A stretch of DNA of 64,000 nucleotides from an uncultured Acidimicrobiaceae bacterium (GCA_947259365.1 CAMYMC010000005.1:30180-94179), one strand, 5' to 3'. Shown: positions 50,714 through 60,050, numbered from the stretch's first letter. A program made the numbers and translations. The notes: a model not told the origin generated them from the letters alone.

Positions 50714-51718
50714 TCAGCCGAGGAAGCCCTCGTCGGTGAGCCAGTCTTCCGCCACGGTGTCCGCATCCTCCTGGTCGACGCCGAAGCGCCGGTTGAGTTC
50801 GGTCAGCTCTTCGGTGTCGAGGGCCGCCGAGATCGAGTCGATGAGGTCGACGAAGTCCTGGCCGTAGGCATCGACGATCTCACTACGGACGACCGGAACG
50901 ATGTTCTCAGCCGGCTGCAAGCCACCGTCATCCACGAGACGGACGAAATCGGGGTTGAAGACGAACGTCGAGAACAGCAGGCCCACCTGCACCTCGCCGC
51001 CCTCCAGCGCGGCCACGGTGAGCGGGCCGCCGGCGTCGAGCGGCACGAAGTCGACCGTGAGCCCGTACGTGCTCTCCAGGCCGAGCTTGCAGCGCGGCCT
51101 GTCCGGGCACTCGGGCGGACCGCCGAGGACGACGCTGTCGCCCAGCTTGCTCAGGTCGCTCACGTTGGCGAGCCCGAACTCATCGGCCGTGCTCGACGTC
51201 ACGACGAACACGTTCTTGTCCTCGGCGGGAGAGAGCCCGAGCACGGCGACGTCGGGCTCGTACGCCGCGGTCAGCAGCGATCTCGTCTCCTCGCCGTCGG
51301 CTGTGGGCGTGCCTCCGAACCCGACCTCGAGGGCGCTACCCACGTATTCGGGGACGAAGTGGATCTCACCGGATTCGAGCGCGGGTTTGAGGATCTCGCG
51401 CGGTCCGATCTGGCGGTTGTGATCGGCCGGGTAGCCGTTGGCCTCCAGCGCCTGCCGGTAGATCTCACCGAGGATCTCGCTCTCCCCGAAGCCGAACGAC
51501 CCGATGACGATGGTCGGGCGGGCTTGGGTAGTGGTGGTGGCCTCGGTCGTTGTGACTGACTGGGTGGTCGCAGGTGCCTGGGTGGTCGCCGGCGCCTCTG
51601 TCGTCGGCGCAGCCGCCTGCGTCGTTGTCGTGTCGTCACCCGACCCGCACGCGACCGCGAACAACGCGAACGCCACGAGGGCCGCCCCAACGACACGGCT
51701 GCGGAATGCCATCCGCAT
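50714..51718 (-). CDS. Glycine betaine/choline ABC transporter substrate-binding lipoprotein
   Basis: 334 residues. Lipoprotein signal with lipobox AVACG (Cys24), a Thr/Ala/Pro/Gln-rich tether of about 45 residues, then an OpuAC-like binding domain: IVIGSFGFGESEILGEIYRQ, then LGLESTYGLTVDFVPLDAGG. Aromatic-cage residues are plausible but were not mapped. It is the last gene of a four-gene ATPase-permease-permease-binding protein operon, 80 nt after the second permease. A leader with its own small hairpin and a TAGGGT box suggests an additional internal promoter. Likely substrates: glycine betaine, choline or proline betaine. Confidence 0.88.
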   Translation of the reverse strand: MRMAFRSRVVGAALVAFALFAVACGSGDDTTTTQAAAPTTEAPATTQAPATTQSVTTTEATTTTQARPTIVIGSFGFGESEILGEIYRQALEANGYPADHNRQIGPREILKPALESGEIHFVPEYVGSALEVGFGGTPTADGEETRSLLTAAYEPDVAVLGLSPAEDKNVFVVTSSTADEFGLANVSDLSKLGDSVVLGGPPECPDRPRCKLGLESTYGLTVDFVPLDAGGPLTVAALEGGEVQVGLLFSTFVFNPDFVRLVDDGGLQPAENIVPVVRSEIVDAYGQDFVDLIDSISAALDTEELTELNRRFGVDQEDADTVAEDWLTDEGFLG

Positions 51719-51798
51719 GGGTCACTCCCTTCATAGGCAAAGCCCCGAACGAGGGGGCATCAGTCTGCCAACCCTAACCAACCGGGTCCCCTACCGGT

Positions 51799-52488
51799 CT
51801 ACACGGCCCGGGCCGCCACGCGGAGTGGTCTCGCAACCAGGCGTCGCTCGGCGACGGCGAACGAGAACTCTGTGGCGATGGCGAGGAGCGCGACGCCGAG
51901 ACCTCCGGCGAAGACTTCGACGTTGTCGCCCGTCGAGAAGCCGTCGATGACGTACCGGCCGAGACCGCCCCAGCCGACGAGGGCGCCGAGGGTGGCCGTC
52001 GCCACCACCTGCACCGCGGAGACGCGCAACCCGGCCAGCATCACCGGCATCGCGATCGGCAGCTCGACCTTCCTGAGGATCTCGGCCCCCGTCATGCCCA
52101 TGCCGCCGGCCGCCTCTACGAGCGCCGGGTCGACCTCCTTCACACCCGTGAGCGTGTTCGTGAAGATGGGTGGCAGGGCGAGGGCGAAGAGGGCGATGAA
52201 CGTCGGCCAGAACCCCAACCCGAGCCCCAGTTCGATGCTGATGGGAAGGGCGATGGCAACGATGCCGAACGAGGGGATCGCTCGACCGATGTTGACGACC
52301 GACACCGCCAGGAACGTCCCTCTCCCCACGTGACCGAGCGCCATCGCCGGCGGCATCGCTACGACGGCCGCCAGACCCGTGGCGACGGCGCTCAGCCACA
52401 CATGTTCCACCGTGCGAGCCAGGAACCCGCTCGATCCCCACCAGTTGTCCACGATGAACGACGCGACGTCGCCGAGGAAATCGATCAT
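51799..52488 (-). CDS. Glycine-betaine/choline-type ABC permease, second copy
   Basis: 229-residue permease with five or six helices. FARTVEHVWLSAVATGLAAV, RAIPSFGIVAIALPI and the EAA-like loop GMGMTGAEILRKVELPIAMPVMLAG are typical of OpuCB/OpuCD-type proteins. The ATG overlaps the stop of the first permease by 4 nt (ATGA). The open frame runs further upstream only as an antisense shadow. Pairs with the first permease to form a heterodimeric channel. Confidence 0.9.
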   Translation of the reverse strand: MIDFLGDVASFIVDNWWGSSGFLARTVEHVWLSAVATGLAAVVAMPPAMALGHVGRGTFLAVSVVNIGRAIPSFGIVAIALPISIELGLGLGFWPTFIALFALALPPIFTNTLTGVKEVDPALVEAAGGMGMTGAEILRKVELPIAMPVMLAGLRVSAVQVVATATLGALVGWGGLGRYVIDGFSTGDNVEVFAGGLGVALLAIATEFSFAVAERRLVARPLRVAARAV

Positions 52489-53156
52489 GCCGCCGCCCTC
52501 CGGCGGGCCCACGGTGTGAGCGCCCGCTCCAGGCCGATGAGGCTGAGGTCGACGAGGACGGCGAGCATCACCGACAACGCGACCCCGAGGAAGATCTCGG
52601 TGTTGAAGAACCTGCGGAGGCCCTGGAGGATGAAGAACCCGTAGCCGCCCTGGCCGATGAGCGCGGTCACCGTCACGAGGCCGATCGTCGTCACGGACGC
52701 GATGCGCACCCCGGCCACGATCACCGGCAGCGCGATCGGCAGCTCGATCTCGACGAGCATGCGGGCGCGGGTGTAGCCCATGCCTCGGGCCGCTTCCTTG
52801 ATCTCGGCGGGGACGCCGTCGAGGCCGGCGACGATGTTGCGGATGAGGATGAGGAGCGTGTAGCTGACGAGGCCGATCTCGGCGGTGAGGGTCGACAGCC
52901 CGGTGATCGGCACGAGGAAGGCGAAGAGGGCAAGGCTGGGGATGGTGTAGAGGACGCCGGTCACCCAGGTGATCGGGCCGAGGGCGGGCCGGAACCGCAG
53001 GGCGAGCAACGACAGCGCCACCGAGATGAGGAGCCCGATGCCGACGGCCAGCGCGGTGAGCGTGACGTGCTCGACGGTTCGCTCCCACACGTCGTCGAGA
53101 TGCGACCAGATCCAGTCCCACCGGATGAACGGGCCCGAGCCGGTCTGGGCCAGCAT
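52485..53156 (-). CDS. Glycine-betaine/choline-type ABC permease, first copy
   Basis: 223-residue permease homologous to the next gene: RTVEHVTLTALAVGIGLLIS, TIPSLALFAFLVPI and the EAA loop GMGYTRARMLVEIELPIALP. Ends with a basic tail (RRRAAA). The ATG overlaps the ATPase stop by 1 nt, and its own stop overlaps the next start. Expected to sit in the cytoplasmic membrane as part of an osmoprotectant or choline importer. Confidence 0.9.
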   Translation of the reverse strand: MLAQTGSGPFIRWDWIWSHLDDVWERTVEHVTLTALAVGIGLLISVALSLLALRFRPALGPITWVTGVLYTIPSLALFAFLVPITGLSTLTAEIGLVSYTLLILIRNIVAGLDGVPAEIKEAARGMGYTRARMLVEIELPIALPVIVAGVRIASVTTIGLVTVTALIGQGGYGFFILQGLRRFFNTEIFLGVALSVMLAVLVDLSLIGLERALTPWARRRAAA

Positions 53157-54247
53157 CAGCGGAGGATCTCGGCGGAGATGCGGTCGGCGGTGAGCATCCC
53201 CAGGTACCGCTCGCCGTCGAACACCGCTGCGACGCTGGTGTGTGAGCTGACGACGGCGTCGAGCGCCTCCTTGAGGCTCGACGTCGCGGAGAGCCTCGTC
53301 TGGAAGCGGCGCAGCCTGGCATCACCGACGGGGCCCGGCCCGGCGAGCTCGTCTGCGGGCACCCACCCGTCGAGCCGGTCGCCCTCGCCGACGGCCACCC
53401 AGTCGATGCCGTAGCGGGCCATGGCATCGCGGGCCTCGGCCGTCGACGCAGCCGGGCTCAGAACCGGGCCGGGGTCGAGCTCCACGCTCGAGACCGGGAT
53501 CAGCGAGAGCCGCTTGATGCCCCGGTCCGATCCGAGGAAGTCGGCGACGAACTCGTTGGCCGGGTCGCGCAGGACGTCGCCGGGGGCACCGTACTGCTCG
53601 AGGATGCCGCCGACGTTGAGGATGGCGACCCGGTCGCCCAGGGTGATGGCTTCGTCGATGTCGTGGGTCACCATGACGATCGTCTTGCGCAACCGGGCCT
53701 GGAGCTCGAGGAACTGGTCCTGGAGCCGGGCGCGGATGATGGGGTCGACGGCGCCGAACGGTTCGTCCATGAGCATGACAGGGGGGTCCGCGGCGAGGGC
53801 CCTGGCCACCCCGACCCGCTGCCGCTGGCCGCCGGAGAGCTCCGCCGGGTAACGGGTGCGCATGTCGGACTCGAGGTCCATCAGCTCGATGAGCTCGTCG
53901 ATGCGGGAGGCGATCCGGGCCCTGTCCCATCCGAGGAGCCTGGGCACGGTGGCGATGTTGTCCTCGATCGTGCGGTGGGGGAACAGCCCGATCTGCTGGA
54001 TGACGTATCCGATGCTCCTCCGCAGCTCGTGGGCTTCGGCCTCGAGCACGTTTCGGCCGTCGACGAGGATGCGTCCACCGGTCGGCTCGATGAGCCGGTT
54101 GATCATCTTCAGCGTCGTCGTCTTACCGCACCCCGACGGCCCGACGAGCACCGCGATCGCGCCCTCGGGCACCTCGAGGGACAGTCCGGAGACGGCAGGC
54201 GTCGTGGTGCCCGGATACACCTTGCGGATGTCCTCGAGGCGGATCAT
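53156..54247 (-). CDS. Glycine betaine/choline ABC ATP-binding protein with CBS-like tail
   Basis: 363-residue OpuCA/ProV-like ATPase. Walker A VGPSGCGKTTTLKMIN, signature LSGGQRQRVGVARAL, Walker B VMLMDEPFGAVDPIIR, and switch His in VTHDIDEA. From about residue 255 a tail of some 110 residues matches CBS domains (ARDAMARYGIDWVAVGEGDR, then LDAVVSSHTSVAAVFDG), which in OpuA sense ionic strength or nucleotides. The first gene of the operon, starting 8 nt after a TAGGGT box. It is divergent from a PaaK-like ligase. Confidence 0.92.
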   Translation of the reverse strand: MIRLEDIRKVYPGTTTPAVSGLSLEVPEGAIAVLVGPSGCGKTTTLKMINRLIEPTGGRILVDGRNVLEAEAHELRRSIGYVIQQIGLFPHRTIEDNIATVPRLLGWDRARIASRIDELIELMDLESDMRTRYPAELSGGQRQRVGVARALAADPPVMLMDEPFGAVDPIIRARLQDQFLELQARLRKTIVMVTHDIDEAITLGDRVAILNVGGILEQYGAPGDVLRDPANEFVADFLGSDRGIKRLSLIPVSSVELDPGPVLSPAASTAEARDAMARYGIDWVAVGEGDRLDGWVPADELAGPGPVGDARLRRFQTRLSATSSLKEALDAVVSSHTSVAAVFDGERYLGMLTADRISAEILR

Positions 54248-54383
54248 GGGCGCTCACCCTATCCCGTCGGGTCGGGGTCGCTCACGGCCGGGGACCGGAG
54301 GGACCGTCCGGCAACCCGGACCGCCTCGAAATCGGCCGGTGGGGCGCCAGCCCGTTCACCCGGCCGGCGGGAGCCGTCCCTGA

Positions 54384-54389
54384 TAGCGT
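54384..54389 (+). promoter_or_regulatory. TAGCGT -10-like box, leaderless start
   Basis: The box ends 7 nt before the ATG of the PaaK-like gene; the intervening TGACCGG contains no Shine-Dalgarno. Confidence 0.5.
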
Positions 54390-54396
54390 TGACCGG

Positions 54397-55701
54397 ATGC
54401 TGTACCAACCAGAGCTCGAGACGTTGGATGCCGCCGCCAAGCGCAGCCTGCAGAGCGAGCGGCTCACGGCGCTCGTCGCCCGTTTGAGGGCGAGCGACAC
54501 GCCGTACTGGAGCGAGAAGATGCGCGACGTCGGCGAGATCGCCGGCATCGAGGACATCGAGACGGTGCCGTTCACGCGCAAGCACGAGCTGCGCGACGGC
54601 TACCCGTTCGGGTTGCTCACGGTGCCCATCGCCGAGTGTTCCCGCATCCACGCCTCCTCAGGGACGAGCGGGAAACCGACCGTCGTCGCCTACACCACCG
54701 GCGATCTCGACGTGTTCGCCGAGGTGAACGCCCGAGCCATCGCCTGCGCCGGGGGCCGGCCCGAGGACGTGTTCCACATTGCGTACGGGTACGGCCTCTT
54801 CACCGGCGGTCTCGGCCTCCACGGTGGCGCCGAGCGGCTCGGGATGACGGTCGTGCCGGCGTCCGGAGGCAACGCCGTGTTCCAGGCGGGGCTACTCGCC
54901 GACATGGGGGCACGGGGGTTCTGTTGCACGCCGTCGTACTCCCTCCTCCTCGGCGAGCGCGCCATCGAGGTCGGGCTCATGGACGAGATCCGCGTCGAAT
55001 ACGGAGTCTTCGGCGCCGAGCCGTGGTCGGAGGAGATGAGGGGGCGCATCGAGGCCCTGTGGGGGATCGACGCCATCGACCTCTACGGCCTGTCGGAGGT
55101 CATCGGGCCGGGCGTCGCGTGCGAATCCGTCGAGGGCAAGGGGGCCCCGTTCGTCTTCGACGACCACTTCTACCCGGAGATCATCGACCCCGAGGGCGAC
55201 GATCCGGTGCCCGACGGCGACTACGGCGAGCTCGTCGTCACGACGTTGACCAAGGAGGCGCTGCCGGTGCTCCGGTACCGGACCGGGGACGTGACCCGGT
55301 TCGTCTTCGAGCCCTCGCCGTGCGGGAGGACGTTCCGGCGGATGGACCGGATCGCCGGCAGGGTGGACGACATGCTCGTGATCCGCGGTGTCAACGTGTT
55401 TCCGTCGGCGATCGAGGCGGTCGTCATGGGCGACGGCGCGATCTCCGGTCAGTACGCGATCGTTGTGGATCGCCGCGGCACCCTGGCCGAGCTCGAGGTC
55501 CGTTGCGAGCTGGAGAGCGCGGATCTCCTCCCCCAACGCGACACCGTCCGCGACCGGCTCGAGCGGACCCTCGCCAGTGCGCTGCGGTTGCGGATCGGTG
55601 TCGACGTCGGCGAGCCGGGCTCGTTGCCCCGCCAGGAAGCCGGCAAGGCACGGCGGGTGTTCGAGCGAACCGGCGCCGAGGATCCGCTCGCGGCTCTGTG
55701 A
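54397..55701 (+). CDS. Phenylacetate-CoA ligase-like enzyme
   Basis: 434-residue ANL-family ligase of the PaaK type, shorter at the N terminus than FadD. Motifs: HASSGTSGKPTVVAYT (P-loop), GYGLFTGGLGLH, GAEPWSEEMRGRIE and DLYGLSEVIGPGVA, RYRTGDVTRF, GRVDDMLVIRGVNVFPS, and a C-terminal domain ending EAGKARRVFER, in which the Lys before ARRV is the usual catalytic site. It activates phenylacetate or another aryl acid to its CoA thioester. No paa monooxygenase genes accompany it, so it may serve another aryl acid. Confidence 0.9.
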   Translation: MLYQPELETLDAAAKRSLQSERLTALVARLRASDTPYWSEKMRDVGEIAGIEDIETVPFTRKHELRDGYPFGLLTVPIAECSRIHASSGTSGKPTVVAYTTGDLDVFAEVNARAIACAGGRPEDVFHIAYGYGLFTGGLGLHGGAERLGMTVVPASGGNAVFQAGLLADMGARGFCCTPSYSLLLGERAIEVGLMDEIRVEYGVFGAEPWSEEMRGRIEALWGIDAIDLYGLSEVIGPGVACESVEGKGAPFVFDDHFYPEIIDPEGDDPVPDGDYGELVVTTLTKEALPVLRYRTGDVTRFVFEPSPCGRTFRRMDRIAGRVDDMLVIRGVNVFPSAIEAVVMGDGAISGQYAIVVDRRGTLAELEVRCELESADLLPQRDTVRDRLERTLASALRLRIGVDVGEPGSLPRQEAGKARRVFERTGAEDPLAAL

Positions 55702-55717
55702 CGGAAAGGTGGCCGCG

Positions 55718-56170
55718 ATGACCGACGCGCTGAGGTCCCGGGTGAGGCTCGTCGAGATCGATCGGGACAACTGGCGCGACGTGGCGGCGGTCACGCCGCG
55801 ACAGGACCAGCGGGAGTACGTCGCCGACCCGACGTACTACATGTGCCTCAGCCACTACGGCGGCGAGTGGAACTGCCTCGCCGTCGAGCTCGACGAACGG
55901 ACCGTCGGTCACGTGATGTGGGGCGTCGAGGGAGACGAGGGATGGATCGGAGGGCTCGTCATCGACGCCGCCCATCAGGGCCGGGGGATCGGAACAGCGG
56001 CCGTGGAGGCCGTGTCGGAGCAGCTGGCGGCCATGGACGGGATCCGCCAGCTCGCCCTCTCCTACGAGCCGGAGAACACGACCGCCCGGCGCCTCTACGC
56101 CCGGCTCGGCTTCGTGGAGACCGGTGAGACCGAGGGTGACGAGATCGTTGCCCGGCGTCACCTCGCCTGA
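55718..56170 (+). CDS. GNAT-family N-acetyltransferase
   Basis: 150 residues. RLVEIDRDNWRDVAAVTPRQ, the acetyl-CoA site GGLVIDAAHQGRGIGTAAVEAV and EPENTTARRLYARLGFVETG are in order. It is close to diamine/spermine acetyltransferase (PaiA/BltD)-like members; DPTYYMCLSHYGGEW is typical of them. ATG 55718 has AAAGGTGG upstream and lies 17 nt after the ligase stop, so the two are probably co-transcribed. Confidence 0.9.
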   Translation: MTDALRSRVRLVEIDRDNWRDVAAVTPRQDQREYVADPTYYMCLSHYGGEWNCLAVELDERTVGHVMWGVEGDEGWIGGLVIDAAHQGRGIGTAAVEAVSEQLAAMDGIRQLALSYEPENTTARRLYARLGFVETGETEGDEIVARRHLA

Positions 56171-56231
56171 GGGGCGCACCGGGCCTGCGAAGACCGACCG
56201 GGTGGCCGGCGGCGGCCTCGATCCCGGCGCC

Positions 56232-56237
56232 TAGTGT
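56232..56237 (+). promoter_or_regulatory. TAGTGT -10-like box, leaderless start
   Basis: Seven nt before the ATG of the EamA-family gene, with no ribosome site between. Confidence 0.45.
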
Positions 56238-56244
56238 CCGCCGG

Positions 56245-57147
56245 ATGCGGGCGAGAGTCGTCGGTGCCATCGGGGCCTCCGCCATCGGCTGGGGCTTCGC
56301 CTCGGTCGGTGTCCGGGTGGCCTTCGTGGAGGGCGTGACCACCTTCACGGTCGTCGACGTCCGTCTCGTCACGGCGACCGTTGCGGTCGTGGCGTTCGTC
56401 GTCACTCAGCGGCGCAAGATCACGGCGCAGATCTGGCGGCACGGTGCCTACATCGGGATCCCCCGGATCGCGCTCGCCCCGGTGCTCTTCATCTCGTCGC
56501 TCCAGCACATCTCGGCCGGTGTCGAAGGCCTGTTCATCACCCTCATCCCGGTCTTCACGGGCATCATGGGGTGGCTGTTGATCCGCGAGCACCTGACGCG
56601 GGTGCAGGTAGGGGGTCTCGTCCTCGGCCTCGTCGGGGGAGCGCTCATCATCCTCTCCGGCGAGTCCGGTCTCGGCGGCGGAGAGGGCAGCGTCGTCCTC
56701 GGGGGCGTGCTCGCGCTCGCCGGCGCCGCCGCGGCGTCGCTGAGCGCGGTCATCAGCCGCAAGTACGCACCGCTCCACGACACCGCAGATCTCGCCATGC
56801 CGATGTTCGTCACCGGGACGGCGCTCGCCGTCATCTGGTCCTTCGTCATCGCCGGTGGCCCGAGCACTGCCGAGATGACCGTCCCCCTGTGGCTCCTCCT
56901 CGTCGCTCTCGGCCTCGGGAGCACGCTGTTGCCATTCGTCGGCACGCTCTACGCCTCGCGGTTCACCAGCGCCGCCCGTGTCGCCGTCACCGGCTACCTG
57001 GCGCCGGTGATCAGCGTCGTCGGCGGTGTCGTCCTCCTCGACGAGGTGGTGACCGTCGGCATCGTCGCCGGCGGCGTCCTCGCCATGGCCGGGGCGGTCC
57101 TCGTGTCCGTCGGCCGGGTGCGGGCGCTCACCACGGCGGGTTCGTGA
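56245..57147 (+). CDS. EamA-family (DMT) transporter
   Basis: 300-residue membrane protein with ten helices in two EamA repeats. The first repeat holds ISAGVEGLFITLIPVFTGIM, and the second TRFTSAARVAVTGYLAPVIS (AARVAVTGYLAP pattern). Family members export amino acids or other metabolites. The 3' end overlaps the end of the convergent VOC gene by 20 nt. Confidence 0.9.
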   Translation: MRARVVGAIGASAIGWGFASVGVRVAFVEGVTTFTVVDVRLVTATVAVVAFVVTQRRKITAQIWRHGAYIGIPRIALAPVLFISSLQHISAGVEGLFITLIPVFTGIMGWLLIREHLTRVQVGGLVLGLVGGALIILSGESGLGGGEGSVVLGGVLALAGAAAASLSAVISRKYAPLHDTADLAMPMFVTGTALAVIWSFVIAGGPSTAEMTVPLWLLLVALGLGSTLLPFVGTLYASRFTSAARVAVTGYLAPVISVVGGVVLLDEVVTVGIVAGGVLAMAGAVLVSVGRVRALTTAGS

Positions 57148-57763
57148 TGACGAGCTCACCGCCTGCCGTGCGGACGGCCATCCCGCGAAGGCCGGCGGCG
57201 CCGGCTCTCAGGCGGATATCGAGGTCGTGGAGACCGAGGTGGCGCTCCAGGACCGCCCCATCGGCCCCGAGCTCGACCCAGGCGATGCCCCCGACCTCGA
57301 TGGCGTGGGAGGCCGCGGCCCTGCCGGGGTGATCGCTCGGGTCGGTGTGCCACTCGATGAAGAACGGGAGCCGCTCGGGACCGAGCGCCGACCCGATGCC
57401 GGCCAGGCTCCACGACAGCTCGCCGCCCTCGGGGAGCGCCCGGCTCATCCTCAAGGGCTCGTCCCCGATCCGCCCGGCGACCGGGCCGATGTCGCCGGTG
57501 CGAAGGCACAGCGCCATCAGCCGGTCCCCGTCGGCCGTCGACGCCGTGACGGAGCGCCCGATGGGGCTCGTCGCCGCCTCCTCCGGGTCGACGACGGCCA
57601 TGAGCTCGAGATAGTCGGGGCCGAGGGGGGCGATGCGGTTCCCGGTGCCGTGACCGGGGTGCCGTCCCCCGGGGACCGCGGCGATCCCGTAGGCCTCCCG
57701 CAGCCGAGCCGCCGCGGCGTCGAGATCGCGCACGGCGATGATGACGTGGTCGAAGGAGAGCAT
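57128..57763 (-). CDS. VOC-superfamily (glyoxalase-like domain) protein
   Basis: 211 residues of the Glyoxalase_3-like type: MLSFDHVIIAVRDLDAAAA opens the first half, and HPGHGTGNRIAPLGPDYLEL continues it. The C-terminal half is more diverged. Substrate unknown. It lies just after the anchored repeat gene on the same strand (12-nt gap) and overlaps the convergent EamA gene by 20 nt. Confidence 0.85.
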   Translation of the reverse strand: MLSFDHVIIAVRDLDAAAARLREAYGIAAVPGGRHPGHGTGNRIAPLGPDYLELMAVVDPEEAATSPIGRSVTASTADGDRLMALCLRTGDIGPVAGRIGDEPLRMSRALPEGGELSWSLAGIGSALGPERLPFFIEWHTDPSDHPGRAAASHAIEVGGIAWVELGADGAVLERHLGLHDLDIRLRAGAAGLRGMAVRTAGGELVITNPPW

Positions 57764-57775
57764 CCCGGGCCGCCC

Positions 57776-58447
57776 TCAGCCGAGCCCGGCGACGACGTCG
57801 CGGAACGACTCGAGGCCCCGCTGCAGGCTCTCGGCGAGGGTCGCCAGCTCGGTTCCGGCCACGGGGATCGCAATCGGCACCGTGAGGTCGACAGGGATCG
57901 AGGTGTCGATCGGGACGGTCTCGGTGATCGGGATCGGCACCGTGAGGTCGATGGGGAAGTCGACGACGATCGGCACGGTGACGTCGAGCGGGATGTCGAT
58001 GCCGAACGGCCCGTCGATCGTGATCCGGGTGTCGATCGTCTCGTCGACCGGCAGCGTCGTCTGGATCGGCACCTGGACCGTCCGGTTGATGTCGAGCGTC
58101 GTGGAGATCGGGATGGTCTCGTTGATCGGCACGTCGAAGACGATCGTCGACGTACGGAAGGTCTCGAGCCCGGCGACCGCCTCGTCGAGGGTGGCGCCGA
58201 CGGTCGGTCCGAGGTCGGCGAGTGCGCTCTGGAGTGCCCCGGCCTGGGCGGAGAAGAGCGCGACGGTGCCCCGCAGCTCCTCCACCTCGGTGCGGGCGGC
58301 CGACACGTCGCCGGTGATGCGGTCGACGTCGTCGCGAACACTGCCGACCCGGCCGATGAGGACGACGTTGAGGACGAGCGATGCCAGCACGAGCCCACCG
58401 ACGACGGCGAGCACGGTTACGACGTTGCGCTCGAGGAACTCCTTCAT
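57776..58447 (-). CDS. Membrane-anchored protein with P-I/V strand repeats
   Basis: 223 residues. One N-terminal transmembrane helix (VVTVLAVVGGLVLASLVLNV), a coiled-coil-like region (residues 33-75, heptad Val/Leu), then about 90 residues of imperfect repeats of roughly 10-12 residues such as VPINETIPIS, VPIQTTLPVDETI, VPIVVDFPIDLT and VPIPITETVPID. The pattern suggests a beta-solenoid or stacked strands outside the cell. A second short helix ends the protein. I recognise no family. GGGAGC precedes ATG 58447. It sits between the efflux pump (53 nt downstream of that stop) and the VOC gene. Confidence 0.7.
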   Translation of the reverse strand: MKEFLERNVVTVLAVVGGLVLASLVLNVVLIGRVGSVRDDVDRITGDVSAARTEVEELRGTVALFSAQAGALQSALADLGPTVGATLDEAVAGLETFRTSTIVFDVPINETIPISTTLDINRTVQVPIQTTLPVDETIDTRITIDGPFGIDIPLDVTVPIVVDFPIDLTVPIPITETVPIDTSIPVDLTVPIAIPVAGTELATLAESLQRGLESFRDVVAGLG

Positions 58448-58499
58448 CACACGCTCCCGGATTGCGGCTCTCGGGGGAGAACGTACCGGAAGCTGCCGG

Positions 58500-60050
58500 C
58501 TATCCCGTGCGCCCGCCGCGCCGGGTCCGCCGGGAGGGGGCCGGCTCGGCCGTGTCTCGGGGCGGGGAGCGCATCGACAGCGCGACGGCGAGGCCGACAC
58601 CAACGACGACGGCGGCGGCGACGAACGTCTCGGTGAGGGCCTTTGTCGTGAGCTCGGCCTGGCCGCGGATGAGCGCGCTCTGGTACTCCGGTGACGTGAT
58701 CGGGGGCAGGGTGAGGCTGGGGCGGAGCTGGTTGTAGCGCATGAGCCCGTAGGCGGTGAGCCCGGAGAGCCCGACGCTGAGCCCGATGAGGCGGAGGACG
58801 ACCACGAGGCTCGCGGCCGTTCCCCGCCGGTCGGGGGGTGCTCCGTCGACGACCGCCGCCGACGTCGGGGCGACGACGAGCCCGAACCCGGCGCCCAGAA
58901 GCGCCAGCTGGAGTGCCATCAACCAGTAGCTCGTCCCCACCTCCCAGCCGAAGCCCATCAGCACGAACGCGGCGGTGGCCCCGGCGAGCCCGGCGAGGAC
59001 GGGTGGCCGGTACCAGGTGCGCTCGGTGAGCGGGCCGCCGGCGTACGACGCGAGCGCCATCGTGGCGGTGAGGGCACTGAGCACCAGTCCTGAGATGAGC
59101 GCGGAACGCTCCAGGTCGACCTCGACGACGTTGACGAACAGCGGCACGTCGACCATCGCGATGACGAGGGCGGCGCCGACGAGGAAGTTCACGACGACGG
59201 CCGCGGTGAGGTTGCGCCCGCGGAACAAGGAGAAGTCGATGAGCGGCTCTTTGCTGCGCAGCTGGATGACGACGAACGCCGCGGCGGCGATCACTGCGAC
59301 CGGGTACAGCCACCGCAACGCGGCGCCACCCGAGCCGGTCAGCTCCTCGAGTCCGGTCACGCCCTGGATCTCGGCGCTGCCGAGCAGCGCGAGGTTGAGG
59401 GAGACGAGGGCGACGGTGAGCGTCACCGCCCCGGCCCAGTCGACGCGGCTGGTGCGGTCCGGCCGGTCGAAGGCGGCCAGCGCCCACCAGGCCGCGGCGA
59501 TGCCCACTACGGCGAGCGGGATGTTGAGGTAGAACTGCCATCGCCAGGTGAGGAACCGGACGAGGATCGCCCCGTAGAGGGGTCCCCACACCCAGCCGAG
59601 GGTCTCGATCGCCCCGAGGATCCCCAGCGCCCTCGCCCGCCGCCGCTCCGCGTAGACGTCGGCGACGACGGCCATCCCGATCGGCACCATCGCCCCGCCG
59701 CCGAGCGCGGTGAGGACGCGACCAACGAGGAACGGGCCGAGTGAGTTCGTCATCGGGATGACGATCGAGCCGACGAGGAACAGCGTGAACGCCGCGATGT
59801 AGACCCGCCTCCGGCCGATGACGTCGCTGAGGCGGCCCATGAACGGCATGACGGCGACGAAGGCGATGAGGTAGGCGTTGACGATCCAGGCGGCATCGTC
59901 GAGGCCGTCGGGGAGGATGATGCCGAGGTCGCCGATGATGGGCCGCAGCATCGTGGTGACGACGGTGAGGTCGTCGGCGGCGACGAAGACCCCGAAGGCG
60001 ACGACCGCGAGGACGGCCCGGGAGGAGGGCGTTCGCCCTTCGTCAGCCAC
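58500..60050 (-). CDS. MFS efflux pump (DHA2/P55-like)
   Basis: 516 residues, 14 helices. DRTVVTTMLRPI-like opening appears as DDLTVVTTMLRPIIGDLG; WIVNAYLIAFVAVMPFMGRLSD is motif A-like, and FLVGRVLTALGGGAMVPIGMAV is motif C. The C-terminal tail is basic and soluble. Its start overlaps the stop of a LprG-like lipoprotein by 8 nt, the arrangement of the mycobacterial lprG-P55 (Rv1411c-Rv1410c) operon. That pair moves triacylglycerols or drugs to the cell envelope; the same role here is inference. Confidence 0.88.
   Translation of the reverse strand: MADEGRTPSSRAVLAVVAFGVFVAADDLTVVTTMLRPIIGDLGIILPDGLDDAAWIVNAYLIAFVAVMPFMGRLSDVIGRRRVYIAAFTLFLVGSIVIPMTNSLGPFLVGRVLTALGGGAMVPIGMAVVADVYAERRRARALGILGAIETLGWVWGPLYGAILVRFLTWRWQFYLNIPLAVVGIAAAWWALAAFDRPDRTSRVDWAGAVTLTVALVSLNLALLGSAEIQGVTGLEELTGSGGAALRWLYPVAVIAAAAFVVIQLRSKEPLIDFSLFRGRNLTAAVVVNFLVGAALVIAMVDVPLFVNVVEVDLERSALISGLVLSALTATMALASYAGGPLTERTWYRPPVLAGLAGATAAFVLMGFGWEVGTSYWLMALQLALLGAGFGLVVAPTSAAVVDGAPPDRRGTAASLVVVLRLIGLSVGLSGLTAYGLMRYNQLRPSLTLPPITSPEYQSALIRGQAELTTKALTETFVAAAVVVGVGLAVALSMRSPPRDTAEPAPSRRTRRGGRTG

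Noticed and set aside
57227..58636. Plus-strand frame with repeated VDRDRG-type residues
   Set aside because: It is the complement of the P-I/V repeat gene and a VOC gene; the repetition is inherited from them.
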